Positions 8,979-20,254 of a stretch of DNA of 64,000 nt are shown piece by piece. The stretch comes from Entophlyctis helioformis (lineage: Eukaryota; Chytridiomycota; Chytridiomycetes; Chytridiales; Chytriomycetaceae), in assembly GCA_025526915.1 (NCBI GenBank), contig JAHLKH010000001.1, positions 62,001 through 126,000 on the forward strand. The letters run 5' to 3'. Every line of letters begins with the position of its first letter. The first letter of the stretch is position 1. The notes beneath the pieces were generated by a model. It made no database searches. It was not told the DNA's origin and saw only the letters and a program-made list of their open reading frames with translations. A program made the translations under genes and the position numbers.

Positions 8979-11900
8979 ATGCCAGATCAAGCGCTGCCGT
9001 TTGCCGTGGCCGAGCTGGGCCGTGCAGGAAAGGCAAAGGCCAAGCCGCTTGCACCGCTCGTCGACGCAACGGCCGTTCCAACCACAAACGTGAGCACCAC
9101 GCACATCTGCACAGCACAGACCGCCATGCCGCTATGGCTATGGCTATGCCTATGGCACATGTGCGCTATGCAGTGTCGCACGCTCGACTGGCTCACGCTT
9201 TGCTCGGCTTGAACAGCTGCCACTCAACCTGGGTCCGTTCTCGGCACCAGACGTGCGAACAAACCTCGAAACGAGCATCCTCAAGCCAAAGCAGGCGTTC
9301 CCTGCAGATCTGCTCGCCCAGTCTCAGCGGCGCTGGACACGAGATGTGGACTTGCACGGTCTGCTGCACGCCTCGGAGAACACCCGCCATCGCTCGACCT
9401 TGGCCGTGTCCCGATCGCTTATTTCTGGCGGTGTCGACATGGCAGACTTCTCAGAGGTACGGCATGCATGCATCGCGGAAGGCCGCCCTGTTCCGGCACT
9501 CACATGCCACCACAGAAAACGATCACAGACACCGAGCTGAACGCCAAGAACTCGTCGTCCATCCACAGAGACCCGGCGTCTTACACGGACTTTGTGCGGG
9601 GCAGATCGACGTTTGTGCCGTTTGCTCCCGGAGGCATGGTCTCGGCGGGCATGCCAGCACACTCGCAGCTTTTGGATCAGGCCATGCTCGAGCTTGAGGA
9701 CATTCTGGACATTGATGGCGGTATGCTCGGTCCCGCCAGCCATCCCATCCCGGCGATCTGTGCTCAATGCTGACACGCTGTGCACTGCATCACCAGAACT
9801 GCTCACTGTGCCACCTGGCCTCGAGCGCGGCATCGTCTTTGAAGCCAAGGCACCTGCTGACCTGGATGTTTCCAAGCTGCTCGCTGGTGACGATGAACTG
9901 CTCTCGCAGCTTCTTGACCATCCGCAAGACGCATCGCACGCAGCTGTCCCTGACGTTGACGAAATAGTTCCTGACCAAACGAGCCGCGACCAGCCACAAG
10001 AGGCGATAGCACCAAACCTGGACACCAAAGATATCGACAACATGCTTCCATCCAGTGTAAGCTCGCTTGCACCTGGCTGTCGCATCCACTGTCTCATCCA
10101 AATCCTTGCACTGCACGGCAGGTTGGAGTCGCTCCAGCACCCGCTGCTGCTGTCCAGAAGAAGCTCAAGCAAGAGTGGGCACACGTCGTCAATGTCAACC
10201 AGCCGTTCCCAGAGTTCAAGGACCTCGTGCCCGAACTTGCCCACCAGTTCCCCTTTGAGCTCGACGTCTTCCAAAAGCGCGCTGTGTACCATCTGGAGAA
10301 CTCCGAGTCTGTGTTTGTTGCGGCCCACACGTCGGCCGGAAAGACTGTCGTGGCTGAGTATGCGATTGCTCTTGCGCAAAAGCACATGACCCGCGCCATC
10401 TACACGTCGCCCATCAAGGCTCTCTCCAACCAAAAGTTCCGTGATTTCCGCGACACGTTTGACGACGTGGGCATTCTGACAGGCGACGTGCAGATCAAGC
10501 CTGAGGCGTCCTGCCTTGTCATGACGACCGAGATTCTGCGCAGCATGCTCTATCGCGGCGCAGACCTGATCCGCGACGTTGAGTTTGTGATCTTTGACGA
10601 AGTGCACTACATCAACGATGCCGAGGTTGGTCTTGCGCTGTGCTGTGCTGTCCACCTTGCCAATGGGCCGCATTCTGGCTCGAGACGCTTGCTGATCGAA
10701 TGCGGGAATGATGATCTGCTGGCAGCGCGGAGTCGTGTGGGAGGAAGTCATCATCATGCTGCCATCACACGTCAATCTTATTCTGCTGTCTGCAACCGTG
10801 CCCAACACCAAAGAGTTTGCTGACTGGGTCGGGTAAGCTATTCGCGTCTTGCTCGTCGTATGTGAGCTACGATCCAGCTGAGCGGCTGACGTGTCTCCAG
10901 CCGCACCAAGCAAAAGGACATTTACGTCATCTCGACGCCCAAGCGGCCTGTGCCTCTGGAGCACCATCTCTATGTCGAGAAGGAGCTGTATAAGATTGTC
11001 GACCATTCAAAAACATTCATCGCGGCTGGATACAAAAAGGCACACGACGTCCTGCACGCCCCTCAAAAGGAAGTTGCGCGTCCAGATGCATCTCGCGGCG
11101 GTGCTCGAGGAGGCCGCGGGGGCCGCGGGGGCTCAGGCGGCGGCGGGCGTGGAGGCGGCAGCGGTGGATTCAGCGGCTCGCGGTCTGGCAGCTCTGGATA
11201 CAATTCCTCAGGCTCGGGAACGGTACGCAATGTCCATCTGCGTTCCTTTGCTGAGGGGCTTGGTGTCACTGACCTGCTTGCTCATGCATGCATCTTTGAA
11301 GGACAAGAACCTGTATGTCCACATGCTGGCCATACTCAAGAAGAAGAATCTGCTGCCAGTCATCATCTTTACCTTCTCAAAGCGCAAGTGTGAAGAGTAC
11401 GCCAACGCTCTCTTGAACGTCGATCTCAGCTCCGGCGCATCCGAAAAATCCGAGATCCACATCATCATTGAAAAGAGTCTGGCCTGCCTCAAGGGCACCG
11501 ACCGCGAGCTGCCACAGGTCTTGCGCATGCGCGAGCTGCTGAGCCGCGGAATCGCTGTCCATCACGGCGGTCTGCTGCCCATTCTCAAGGAGCTGGTCGA
11601 GATTCTGTTCACGCGCGGACTGGTCAAGGTGCTGTTTGCGACAGAGACGTTTGCCATGGGTGTGAATGCTCCTGCAAAGTGCGTTGTATTCTCCATGATC
11701 CGCAAACACGATGGCCAGAGTTTCCGCCATCTGCTTCCTGGCGAGTATACCCAAATGTCTGGCCGTGCTGGCCGACGTGGATTGGATGACACCGGCATGG
11801 TCATTATTGCTTGCAGCAGCGATGTTCCCGAGGTAAGAACTGATGCAGGCGGTCACTTGAGCTCATCCGTTGAATGCTTGGCTCTTACAACCTCGGCCAC

Positions 11901-14064
11901 GTCCATGTGGCAATGCAGCAAGCTGTTCTTGCAGAGATGATCCTGGGCACGCCAACAAAGCTCGCGTCGCAGTTCCGAGTCACGTACAACATGATTCTGA
12001 ACCTCCTGCGCGTGGAAGCCATCAAGGTGGAGGACATGATCAAGCGGTCGTTTTCAGAGAACGTCAACCAAAAGGCACTGCCTGACCAACTCGAGCGCCA
12101 TACAGAGGTGTGCGGCGTCCACGCGAGTACTGCCATTATGCCACATATCTGACAATCAAGCATGCATGCATGTTTGTTTGTTTTCGCAGAGCGCAAAGGT
12201 TTTGGAGTCCCTGAAGCGTGTGGACTGCACCATTTGCAACGCCGACATCTACCAGTACTACGAGATCTGCGCTCGTGTGCTGATTCTCGGCTATCAACTG
12301 CACGAGAAGCTCATCAACACAGCGCTGAGCGGACGCGCACTGACGGCAGGCCGCGTTGTTGTCATCAATAATCTGGTTGGTAGCTGCCTCATGATGTCGT
12401 TCATCCCTCGCTATCTTGGACGCTAACATCCAGTGCCAATGCCGATGGATGCAGATGTACCGCAACGCGCTCGCTGTTGTCATCAAGTCTGGATCAGGCT
12501 CGAATGTGCAGTCGGTGGTGCAGACTGCGCAAACGGCCATGCGCGATATCTCCAGCACGTCGTTTGGCAAGCAGAGCACATCCTTGCGCGACGACAAGAC
12601 ATTCTGGGTGCTCATCTTGACCGACGAGTCGACAGACAAGACTGCAGGGCAAGGTATTCTTGCCAACACGATCATGACTGGCCCGAAGCTGCCGTGACTG
12701 ACGTGGGCGACACTTGTGCTGTGCAGATGACAGCATCCTTCCAGTGACACGGGTTGCAGTGCCTGCCCAAGGACGAGCAAATGGACGCATTGAGCTTATC
12801 CAGTACGCGTCCATAGCCCTGATCACATCCAAGGCCCTCAAGGTGGGATAGTTGGCAAGCCGCTGCGAGACTCAGTGTTTGTCGCTGACGGCTCTTTGGC
12901 AGGTGGACGTGGACAGCATCATCAACCAGCGCAGCCCATCAGAGATCTCAAGCACGGTCAACCAGTTGCACCAGCTTGCGCAGGAACTCTCTGTCAGCGG
13001 CACCATTCCCGAGTACGACTGGAGCAAGTTCCGCGAGGTCGAGTTCCAGCAGACCCTGGGCGAAAAGCAGGGGCTTGTGCAGCAACTCAACAGCTTCCAG
13101 TGCACCCGATGCCCCGACCTCATTGCGCACGTACGTTTCTGGACGGATGAGTGAGGTGCACCACTCTAATCCATGGCAGCCACTGACAGTGTTCGCGCAT
13201 GTATGGCATCTGCAGTACGGACTTGTGCACAGGGAGCGGATGTTGCAACAGCAGGTCACTGAGCTGGCTCATTCCATGTCCGACCAGAATCTCGAGCTGT
13301 TGCCAGACTACCACCAGCGCGTTCAAGTGCTTAAGGATCTCAAGTTTGTGGACGAGAATGCCATTGTTCAGATCAAGGGCCGTGTTGCATGCGAGGTAAT
13401 GTCTGGAGCCGTCGTTGCGATGCTTGCATCCAGATGCATCTAGATGCAGCAGACAGTGCAGGCTGACCGACTTATAAACACAGATCAACACGGCCGACGA
13501 GCTGATCTTGACAGAGCTGATTTTGGACAATTTCTTTGCAGACTACGAGCCAGCCGAGATTGTGGCTCTGCTGTCGTGCTTTGTGTTCCAGGAGAAGTCG
13601 CAGAGCGAGCCCGTTCTGACACCCAAGCTGGAGACGGTGAGTGTCCGATGCCAGCCGTGTGCTCGTTGAGACGGCTGTCCGGGTTGGCTGACAAGGCTGG
13701 GTGTGATGGCTGGCGTGGCGAGCAGGGCATCGAGACCATCAAGAAGCTCGCGATCCGGATTGCGCAGGTGCAGCATGACTGCGGCATGGATGTGCGGCAG
13801 GACGACGCGATCGCTGCGCTGCACTGTGGGCTGGTTGAGGTTGTGTACGAATGGGCACGCGGGCTGCCATTCAAGCACATCACCGACCTGACGGACGTGC
13901 TCGAGGGATCGATTGTGCGGTGCATCGTGCGGCTGAGCGAGACGTGCCGCGAGGTGTCTGGCGCAGCGCGGCTGCTGGGCGATGCCGGGCTGTACCGCAA
14001 GATGGAGGAAGCCGCCGAGCTCATTCGCCGCGACATTGTGTTTGCAGCGTCGCTCTACTTTTGA
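8979..14064 (+). CDS. SKI2: Superkiller complex DExH RNA helicase
   Basis: This is a multi-exon gene. Proposed early exons are 8979-9089, 9217-9456, 9516-9720, 9797-10056, 10122-10625, 10726-10832, 10901-11222 and 11302-11832, with further exons to the stop at 14064. Helicase motifs appear in order: '[26 protein letters not shown]' region (motif I AHTSAGKT), '[12 protein letters not shown]' (Ia), 'TTEILRSML', 'DEVHY' (II), 'LSATVPN' (III), 'FTFSKRKCE', '[10 protein letters not shown]' and '[10 protein letters not shown]' (VI). The C-terminus has the Ski2/Mtr4 DSHCT signature '[14 protein letters not shown]' and '[21 protein letters not shown]'. The N-terminal '[14 protein letters not shown]' supports SKI2 over MTR4. 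The protein threads mRNA into the cytoplasmic exosome with SKI3 and SKI8. A Gly/Arg-rich insert (about 11090-11220) lies between the two RecA domains. The 8979 start is the least certain point. Confidence 0.9.
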
Positions 14065-14251
14065 GGCTGCCCGCGAGCCCCTTGGATGCCGAATACAGCC
14101 CATTGCCGAGCTGTCTGCGCGCAGATCTGCCTTTGCCTTCCTGCCGAGGTCTGCCCACGCCTTCGCCGATTGAGCAGGTGGCGCCGTCCGCCAGCTTCTT
14201 GCCCACCCCTCCCGCCAGATCGGAGTTTTGAGGCACTTTGTCGCTGCGCAC

Positions 14252-17200
14252 ATGGGCCAGGGACCGTCGTCGCTGCCGGCCGGTGGTGGCCCCGCTGCCG
14301 TCGCTGGTGCCAGCCCAGACGACGCAGACTCGAGCGACAGCGACACCTCGAGCGACACGTCCAGCGACACCTCCAGCGACGCATGCAGCGACACGTCCAT
14401 GTCCGCATCGAGCAGCAGCAGCTCGCTGTTCACCACGCCGCCATCGCATGGCCTGCCCAACGACACTGCCGGCACCACCACAAGCGCCGCTGCAGGGCCT
14501 GATGCCGCCAGGGCCGCGGGCGAGTCTCTGCACAGCGCCAGGCCAGCGAGGGCAGCGCGACCACATACATCGTGCGTGGACATCGCGGCCGTGCGCGCCA
14601 ATCGGGCCGCGCCGCAGCTGCAGCACGACGTCGCCATCATCACAGACCGCATGTCGTCCATGACCCTCGGCACGAAGCGTGGAGCATCCGACTGCGCAGA
14701 CAGCGCCAGCTGCAAGCGGACAAGCACAGGCAACGGCGCAAGCAACACGCCATCTCACTCGGCACAACCGCATCTGCTGCAATCACCGCTGCCAGATGCG
14801 CCGTCTGGACACCGCCCGTCGCCTGCTGCGGCTGCTGCTGGCTGCGCCGCTGCAGCCGCCATCTCAGTCATTCGCGTCGCTGCCTCCGCCGACCTTGTCT
14901 GCAGCCGTTTCGGACCCGTGTGGCTCGCGCCGGGCCGCCACGCCTCCAGCTCGACAACCATCCGCAACACGCTCAACGACACCTTCCTCTGCTGGGCCAA
15001 AACAGAGGCCAACACCTGTTGCAGCGAAACCAGCGACGGCGCCGAGTCAGCCGCAGAAGAGCAACGCAAGTGCCCAGATGCCGTCGCCGCCGCCCTCTCA
15101 CTCGCCCGAAGTCTTGGCGCTGCTCGAAACCAAGGTCTCAGCCATGGCCGTGCGAGCATCCACCAGAATGACAACCGCTGCCATCCACGCGATGCTCAAT
15201 ACCGACGCGTTGACGGCCGTGACGGCGTCGGCGAGCCCTCATAGTACTGCCACTGCCAAGGACACTGCCACGGCAACGGCTGCTGCCCCAACCGATGGAA
15301 CAACAAAATCTGCGGCGATGCCGTCGTCTGCGGCTGTTGCTGCCGAAGCCGTGTCGACGTCGCTCTCGACCCAAGCCCAAAGAACGCCTGCAATGGCAAC
15401 ATCGTCAGCACCGCCAGCTGCCACTGCTCCATCTCAGCCACAGCCAATCAGCATGGGCGACATCGATATCGTGTCCGCGGCAGCCCGCGTGTACACAACG
15501 GACAGGCATGCAACGGATGCCGCTCCATCGTCCTCTGCCATGGATGCACTGGACGTGGCCGAGCAGTTGGGCTTCAAGCTCATCAAGCCTCTGCCACGCA
15601 AACGCGTCTCGTCTACAAATCGCGTTCATGTCCCTCCGCCGCCTGATATGGCAGCTGTTTTGGGAAAGAATGCCGGAGCCGCCAAATCCACAGGAAAGAC
15701 TGCAGTCGCTGCCAAGCCTGCTGCAACCGCGACTCCAGGGGGGAATGGCAAGCCCAAAACAGCGGCTCAAGCTGTGAGATCCAAGGCGGGACTGCACAAG
15801 GGAGGCATCAGCCAATCGGCCGCCAACGCCATTGCTAGCAATAGTCGCATTCCACGAGCCATCCGCGCTCTGACCGCACGCCCCAGCAAGCCCCAGCCTG
15901 TTGGTAATTCTCCACGGTCAGCAGCTGCTCCAGAGTCCAACCCGACAGTCACGTCTCCGGCTGCAAGTGAATCACTGAAGAGCATGGATGAGAGCAGAGA
16001 CAGCCGAGACATGCCGGCGTCCAAGCGCGAGAGAAACACGCGGTCTCAAGCACCTCGTCGCGTGCATTTTGGCATTTCACCCTCGAGTAGTCCGTCCACG
16101 ACTGCTGCTGGCGCGGCTGGTCCGGCTGGTCCGGCTATACCGGCTGTACCGCATGTGTCGTTTGACTTTTCATGCAACCCGGTACTGCCGCCAGTCACGG
16201 CAACTGGTGCGACCACAACTGCTGCGATGACTTCCACGGCTGTTCCGGCATTCTCGCTTGCTGGCTTGACAGAGACTGCCTCCCGCATAACGCCAACCAC
16301 CAGCTCAGATCATGTGCCACCCGCCACATCACTGCTTCAGTCTCTCCAGTCTCTGAGCCACCAGTCATCACACAACATTGCTGCCCTCCCGCCCTTTGGC
16401 AGAGGCGGCTTCTCGACGGCGAGACCCGCGCCTGGACCCCTGCCGTTCTACTGGTCGCCGTCTAGCAGCATCCCGTCATCTTGGTCGATTGGCGTGCAAA
16501 CTGCGGGGCTGCTTTCAAGCAAGGCGCCGTCGTGGCTTTCTAATACCGGCCTCTCATCGCACACGACTTCCAAGCTGTTTCCGCAAAGTATGTTTGAACA
16601 GGCGACTGCCTCGGCTGCAATGGCAGCGCATACGGCACAAGCGGCGTCCGCAGCACAGGCAGCTACAACTGCGCCAACAATTACACCGTCTTTGCAGAAG
16701 CTGGGTCAGCTCTTCCATGGTACGGGACGTCCGTCGAAAATCCGTGTACAGCACACACCCACTGACGAAACTGAGCCGGTTACAGCCAGGGCCAAATCCA
16801 GGTCTTCGATCGCCCAGTCCTCGTTCAAAGAGTACAACGCGATGATTTCCAAGGCACAGCTAAACCCCGACACTGCCAAGCCACGTTTGGGCCAGCAAGC
16901 AAGGCCGGCCATCGGTTCGTGCGTCGCAGGCCAGCACCAGCAGCAACAGCAGTCGATGCCATTAGCTGGTCTGTCAGCTATCGGTGCAGCTACTACCCTA
17001 AAGTTCCAATCTCCACTTGTTGTGCAGAACCTGGCTAGCCTTCAAGGGATGTTGGATCTCAAGCAAGATCACCTGCAGCCGGCCATCGAGCAGATCCCGT
17101 CTGCATCTGCTACGCCTGCCGCCGCCGCTGCTCAGCCGATCAAATCGACCCCCAAGCCTACACCACCCTTTGTCTGGCATGCTCCAGCCATTCCTGTATC

Positions 17201-17999
17201 TGCGACGCCTGCTGCACCGCCCGCCCTTGCTCCTGTCCAGATGCCGCCTTCCGCTCCACCCACAACACCATTGCAGAACTGGCCGGACTCTCTGCACCGT
17301 GCGTCAGCAGCCCCTCAAGCACAGCCGTCAGTGCCAGTATCTCCGCAGTTCAAGTTTGAGTTCAAGCCGCCAGTGCCATCGGTTGCCGCGCCACAACAGC
17401 CAGTGTTTTCATTTGGAGCCACGGCACCTTTGAAAACAGCTAAACCACCGGTAGCAGAATCGAGTCCAGCCGCAGCCGCAGCCGCGTTTTCCAAGCCACC
17501 TCTTGCGCCGATCGCGATTCCTCCGTTTGTGTTCACTGGCACTGCCCCTGCTAAAAAGCCTCCAGCATTCAAGTTTAGTGCGGCGCCTACGACAGCTGCT
17601 CCTGCTCTGCCTGCGAAGCCACCTGCAAAGCCAGCTGCTCCGGCCATTGTCCATCCAGCGCCAAATCGCCCTGCACCCGTCGCATCCCCCCCTGCACCTC
17701 TTGCTGCATCAACCTCGACGGCCGTGCCAGTCCCAGCACCAGCACCCGTAGCACCAGTAGCACCAGCACCAGCAGCGTCGGCAGGAGCCCGAACACGGCC
17801 CGTGTTGACTGATCAGGAAAAGCTGGAACGCCAAGCGCGCATCAGCCGACGCCGACGCAGAAAGTACTTGAAGGCTCTCCAGGACGATTTGTGGGTCTGC
17901 TTCTTTTGCGAGTACGATGCGTGTTTCCGCGACCCTCTTCCCCGACGTGCCGCCTCCAAGCTTCCTCCAACTCACGCGCAGGCCGTCGAGACGCACTGA
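14252..17999 (+). CDS. Long Ala/Ser/Pro-rich protein with FG-like motifs, unknown
   Basis: The first ATG at 14252 starts 'MGQGPSSLPAGGG', followed by Ser/Asp repeats. The body continues in a different frame, open from before 14800 to the stop at 17999, so an intron or a base error between about 14780 and 14870 is needed. A candidate acceptor lies just before 'PPSQSFASLPPP'. The protein is about 1,200 residues, mostly Ala, Ser, Thr and Pro. Scattered aromatic motifs such as 'PVFSFGATAP', 'PAFKFSAAP', 'FVFTG' and 'FKFEFK' recall FG nucleoporins or chaperone-binding linear motifs. The C-terminus has a basic patch ('ISRRRRRKYLKALQ') and then 'DLWVCFFCEYDA', a short Cys-x2-Cys motif I associate with uncharacterised fungal proteins. 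I cannot name the gene. Its stop lies only 21 bp before the putative target-site duplication of the LTR-like element. Confidence 0.5.
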
Positions 18000-18026
18000 G
18001 ATGCTGCCAGGACACTGCCGACCTTC

Positions 18027-18253
18027 TGTGAGGAAGCGGAAGGACTGCGGTTGGATGCACAAGATATTCATTGTCAGACCAGTATCAGAGACAGGCAGGG
18101 GAGATGGAGGGTACCTGCGGTTGGATGCACAAGACGACAGCTGGGGCAAGTCTGGTGCATCGACCGCTGGCAGAAGGCGCGTTCCAATAATGCCCATGCA
18201 GCCATTGGCACGCGGCATCAGTGCACAATGAGAGACACATTGCAGCTCGTTAC
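18027..18253 (-). repeat. Terminal direct repeat, 3' copy in element orientation
   Basis: This is the second copy of the 227-bp repeat. It carries the 20-bp subrepeat at 18045-18064 and 18115-18134. It begins 28 bp after the stop codon of the upstream plus-strand gene. On the minus strand it starts TGTAAC, just after a G-run. Confidence 0.85.
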
Positions 18254-19555
18254 AGCCCCCCTTGACGAGAGATCCTTCATGGATCGATCGCCACAAAAGA
18301 GAGGTGCAATGTGGGTCACAGGTGGTGTGGCAGCCAGGCGGCTGCTGTGACAGAGACCAGCAGGCATCCAATGCGACTGTGGAGGCAGATCTGGCGGATC
18401 TGGCGGCTCTGGTGGTGGTCGCGTTGGAGCAGCTGAATCCAGATGAACAGACAGGATGGCACAAGCAGACAGGCCAATCCCATGCAATGGCGATCCAGAC
18501 AGGTGGTAGGCAGAGCACAGAGATGCATCTGGCCCATGTCGATCAGTTGCGGTGACAGTAGTTGACGCTGCTGAGTTGGTAGCCGGCCAAGTGCAGGCAG
18601 TGTCGGTTGAGCGGTGGACAGGCTGCGATTGCTGATGCGGCTGGGTCGGCAGCATCTGCAAGGGCAGATCAGACGGGTGAGCGGGCGGCGATTGGTGTTC
18701 TGGCTGCAGCTGGTGCAGCTCAGTCGATGCAGTTGACGGTTCAGTTGATGCAGTTGACAGTTGTGGTACTGGCTGCAGGCGATGCAGCTCAGTCGGTTCA
18801 GTTGACAGTACGGGAGGCAGGTGAGGCAGATGGAGCGTTGTTGGCAGTTGAGACGGGTGCGAGGGCGAGTGTGCCGACAGGCAGTGCGGCTGCTTGGCAA
18901 GGGCAGGTGCAGCGGTGTCGGCTGAGTGCTGCTCAGTCGAGAGGCTGGGCAGGGCGGCTGTTGTTGCTGGTGCAGATGGCCGATCGATTGGCATCGGCGA
19001 TGGATCGGCTGATGCCGACCAATCAGATGCGGCTGACCAATCGGTTGGTGCCGACCAATCAGCTGCTGCTGACCGATTGGCACGCGTTGACCAATCAGAT
19101 CGCGTTGGCCAATCGGCGCGTGCTGCAGGCGGCTGGATGGGCGAGCCTGCAGGACTGGCGACTGGGCTGCAGAGCGGGACAGACGGGGACGGGACGGACG
19201 GGTACGGGACGGACGGGTGCTCGACCCTGCTGGCCGGGCTGGCTGGTGCCAGAGGCGGCTGGGTCGGTCGGTGCTGCTGAGGCGAGGCCCGAGCAGTGGC
19301 GGTCGGAACGGGAGAACGATGCTGCTGATGCCGCGGCGTCAGGCCAGGCGTGCTGCCAGGACCAGAGCGGCCGGGGCTGTGGACGGGCTGGTCGGGCAGC
19401 TGCTGCATGCAGAGCGGTTGGGGCTGCACATGGCCGGGGCCGGTGCAGATGGAACGGTGGCGAGGTCGGTGGTGCTGCAGCCGCGGCTGGTATTGCTGCT
19501 GCTGCTGCTGCTGTTGGAATCGATCAGAACGAAAAGCCACGAATGGATTTTCTGC
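18218..19555 (-). CDS. Gln/Pro/Ser-rich repeat frame of the element, doubtful
   Basis: A second minus-strand frame, one base back from the coiled-coil frame, opens just after a TGA near 19556 and runs to 18218. It has no early ATG. It reads 'FRSDRFQQQQQQQQYQP', then tandem units of about 7-8 residues built on 'DWSA', 'PSVP' and 'TELHRLQP'. It could be the downstream part of a spliced or frameshifted polyprotein, or just an open frame created by GC-rich tandem repeats. It stops inside the 3' repeat. No enzyme motif is visible. Confidence 0.25.
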   Translation of the reverse strand, partial: AENPFVAFRSDRFQQQQQQQQYQPRLQHHRPRHRSICTGPGHVQPQPLCMQQLPDQPVHSPGRSGPGSTPGLTPRHQQHRSPVPTATARASPQQHRPTQPPLAPASPASRVEHPSVPYPSVPSPSVPLCSPVASPAGSPIQPPAARADWPTRSDWSTRANRSAAADWSAPTDWSAASDWSASADPSPMPIDRPSAPATTAALPSLSTEQHSADTAAPALAKQPHCLSAHSPSHPSQLPTTLHLPHLPPVLSTEPTELHRLQPVPQLSTASTEPSTASTELHQLQPEHQSPPAHPSDLPLQMLPTQPHQQSQPVHRSTDTACTWPATNSAASTTVTATDRHGPDASLCSAYHLSGSPLHGIGLSACAILSVHLDSAAPTRPPPEPPDPPDLPPQSHWMPAGLCHSSRLAATPPVTHIAPLFCGDRSMKDLSSRGAVTSCNVSLIVH

Positions 19556-20061
19556 TCAGTGCAGTTGATGGCGGCCTGTTTGTGCTGGATGGTTGCACGC
19601 AGGTCGCCGATCGTCTGCTCGAGCTGCTGCCGCTCCAGCTGGAGGCTGTCCAGCCTGGCCACGCCCTCCCGCAAGGCTGCGGCAGCCTGCTCGTAGCGGA
19701 GGCGGCCGGTTGGCGTTGGAGGGCTGAAGCAGGCGCGGCGGATGATGTGCATCTCTGCAAACGCCTCTGTGCGCCAGGCTGTCAGCTGCTGGATGGCAAG
19801 CAGGCAGTCGTCATGGTCGAGTCTGGTGGTGCGCAGCTGCTGGCGGGCCAGGCGCAGCTCCTGCCGGAGGCTGCTGGCGGTCGCCTGAAGCTGCTGGATC
19901 TGTTTGTTGGTGGCGGCAGTGGTGAGCTGCTGCTGCTGGTTGATGCCGCCTGGCTGGCCTGGGCCGCCAGAGGGCATGGCGTTGCTGCTCAGTCGGGTGT
20001 CGGTCGCTACTTGTATGAGAGCTGTCGTGTGAGGAAGCGGAAGGACTGCGGTTGGATGCAC
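19339..20061 (-). CDS. Gag-like coiled-coil protein of the element, hypothetical
   Basis: This minus-strand frame of 240 codons starts at an ATG in the terminal repeat (20061) or, more conservatively, at 19977 ('MPSGGPGQPGG'). After a Gly/Gln lead it has two strong heptad-type helices: 'NKQIQQLQATASSLRQELRL' and onward, then 'LREGVARLDSLQLERQQLEQ' and onward. The amphipathic pattern, unlike the mirrored plus-strand frame, suggests real coding. Small coiled-coil proteins are common as capsid-like products of LTR elements, but I see no CCHC knuckle and no named family. The last third is Ser/Ala-rich and may be extended by a switch into the overlapping minus-strand frame. Confidence 0.45.
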   Translation of the reverse strand: MHPTAVLPLPHTTALIQVATDTRLSSNAMPSGGPGQPGGINQQQQLTTAATNKQIQQLQATASSLRQELRLARQQLRTTRLDHDDCLLAIQQLTAWRTEAFAEMHIIRRACFSPPTPTGRLRYEQAAAALREGVARLDSLQLERQQLEQTIGDLRATIQHKQAAINCTEQKIHSWLFVLIDSNSSSSSSNTSRGCSTTDLATVPSAPAPAMCSPNRSACSSCPTSPSTAPAALVLAARLA

Positions 20062-20254
20062 AAGATATTCATTGTCAGACCAGTATCAGAGACAGGCAGG
20101 GGAGATGGAGGGTACCTGCGGTTGGATGCACAAGACGACAGCTGGGGCAAGTCTGGTGCATCGACCGCTGGCAGAAGGCGCGTTCCAATAATGCCCATGC
20201 AGCCATTGGCACGCGGCATCAGTGCACAATGAGAGACACATTGCAGCTCGTTAC
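20028..20254 (-). repeat. Terminal direct repeat, 5' copy in element orientation
   Basis: This 227-bp repeat is identical at every base I compared to 18027-18253, and the offset is exactly 2001 bp. It contains a 20-bp subrepeat (ctgcggttggatgcacaaga) twice, 70 bp apart. A minus-strand ATG at 20061 inside it opens the coiled-coil frame, which runs out of the repeat into the interior. Confidence 0.85.

Noticed and set aside
9324..11006. Minus-strand open frame of 560 codons
   Set aside because: It is antisense to the SKI2 exons with helicase motifs and has no recognisable domain.
18607..20232. Plus-strand open frame of 541 codons across the LTR-like element
   Set aside because: It mirrors the minus-strand coiled-coil frame, has no helix periodicity or motif of its own, and ends inside the right-hand repeat. 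It is likely a GC-rich antisense shadow.
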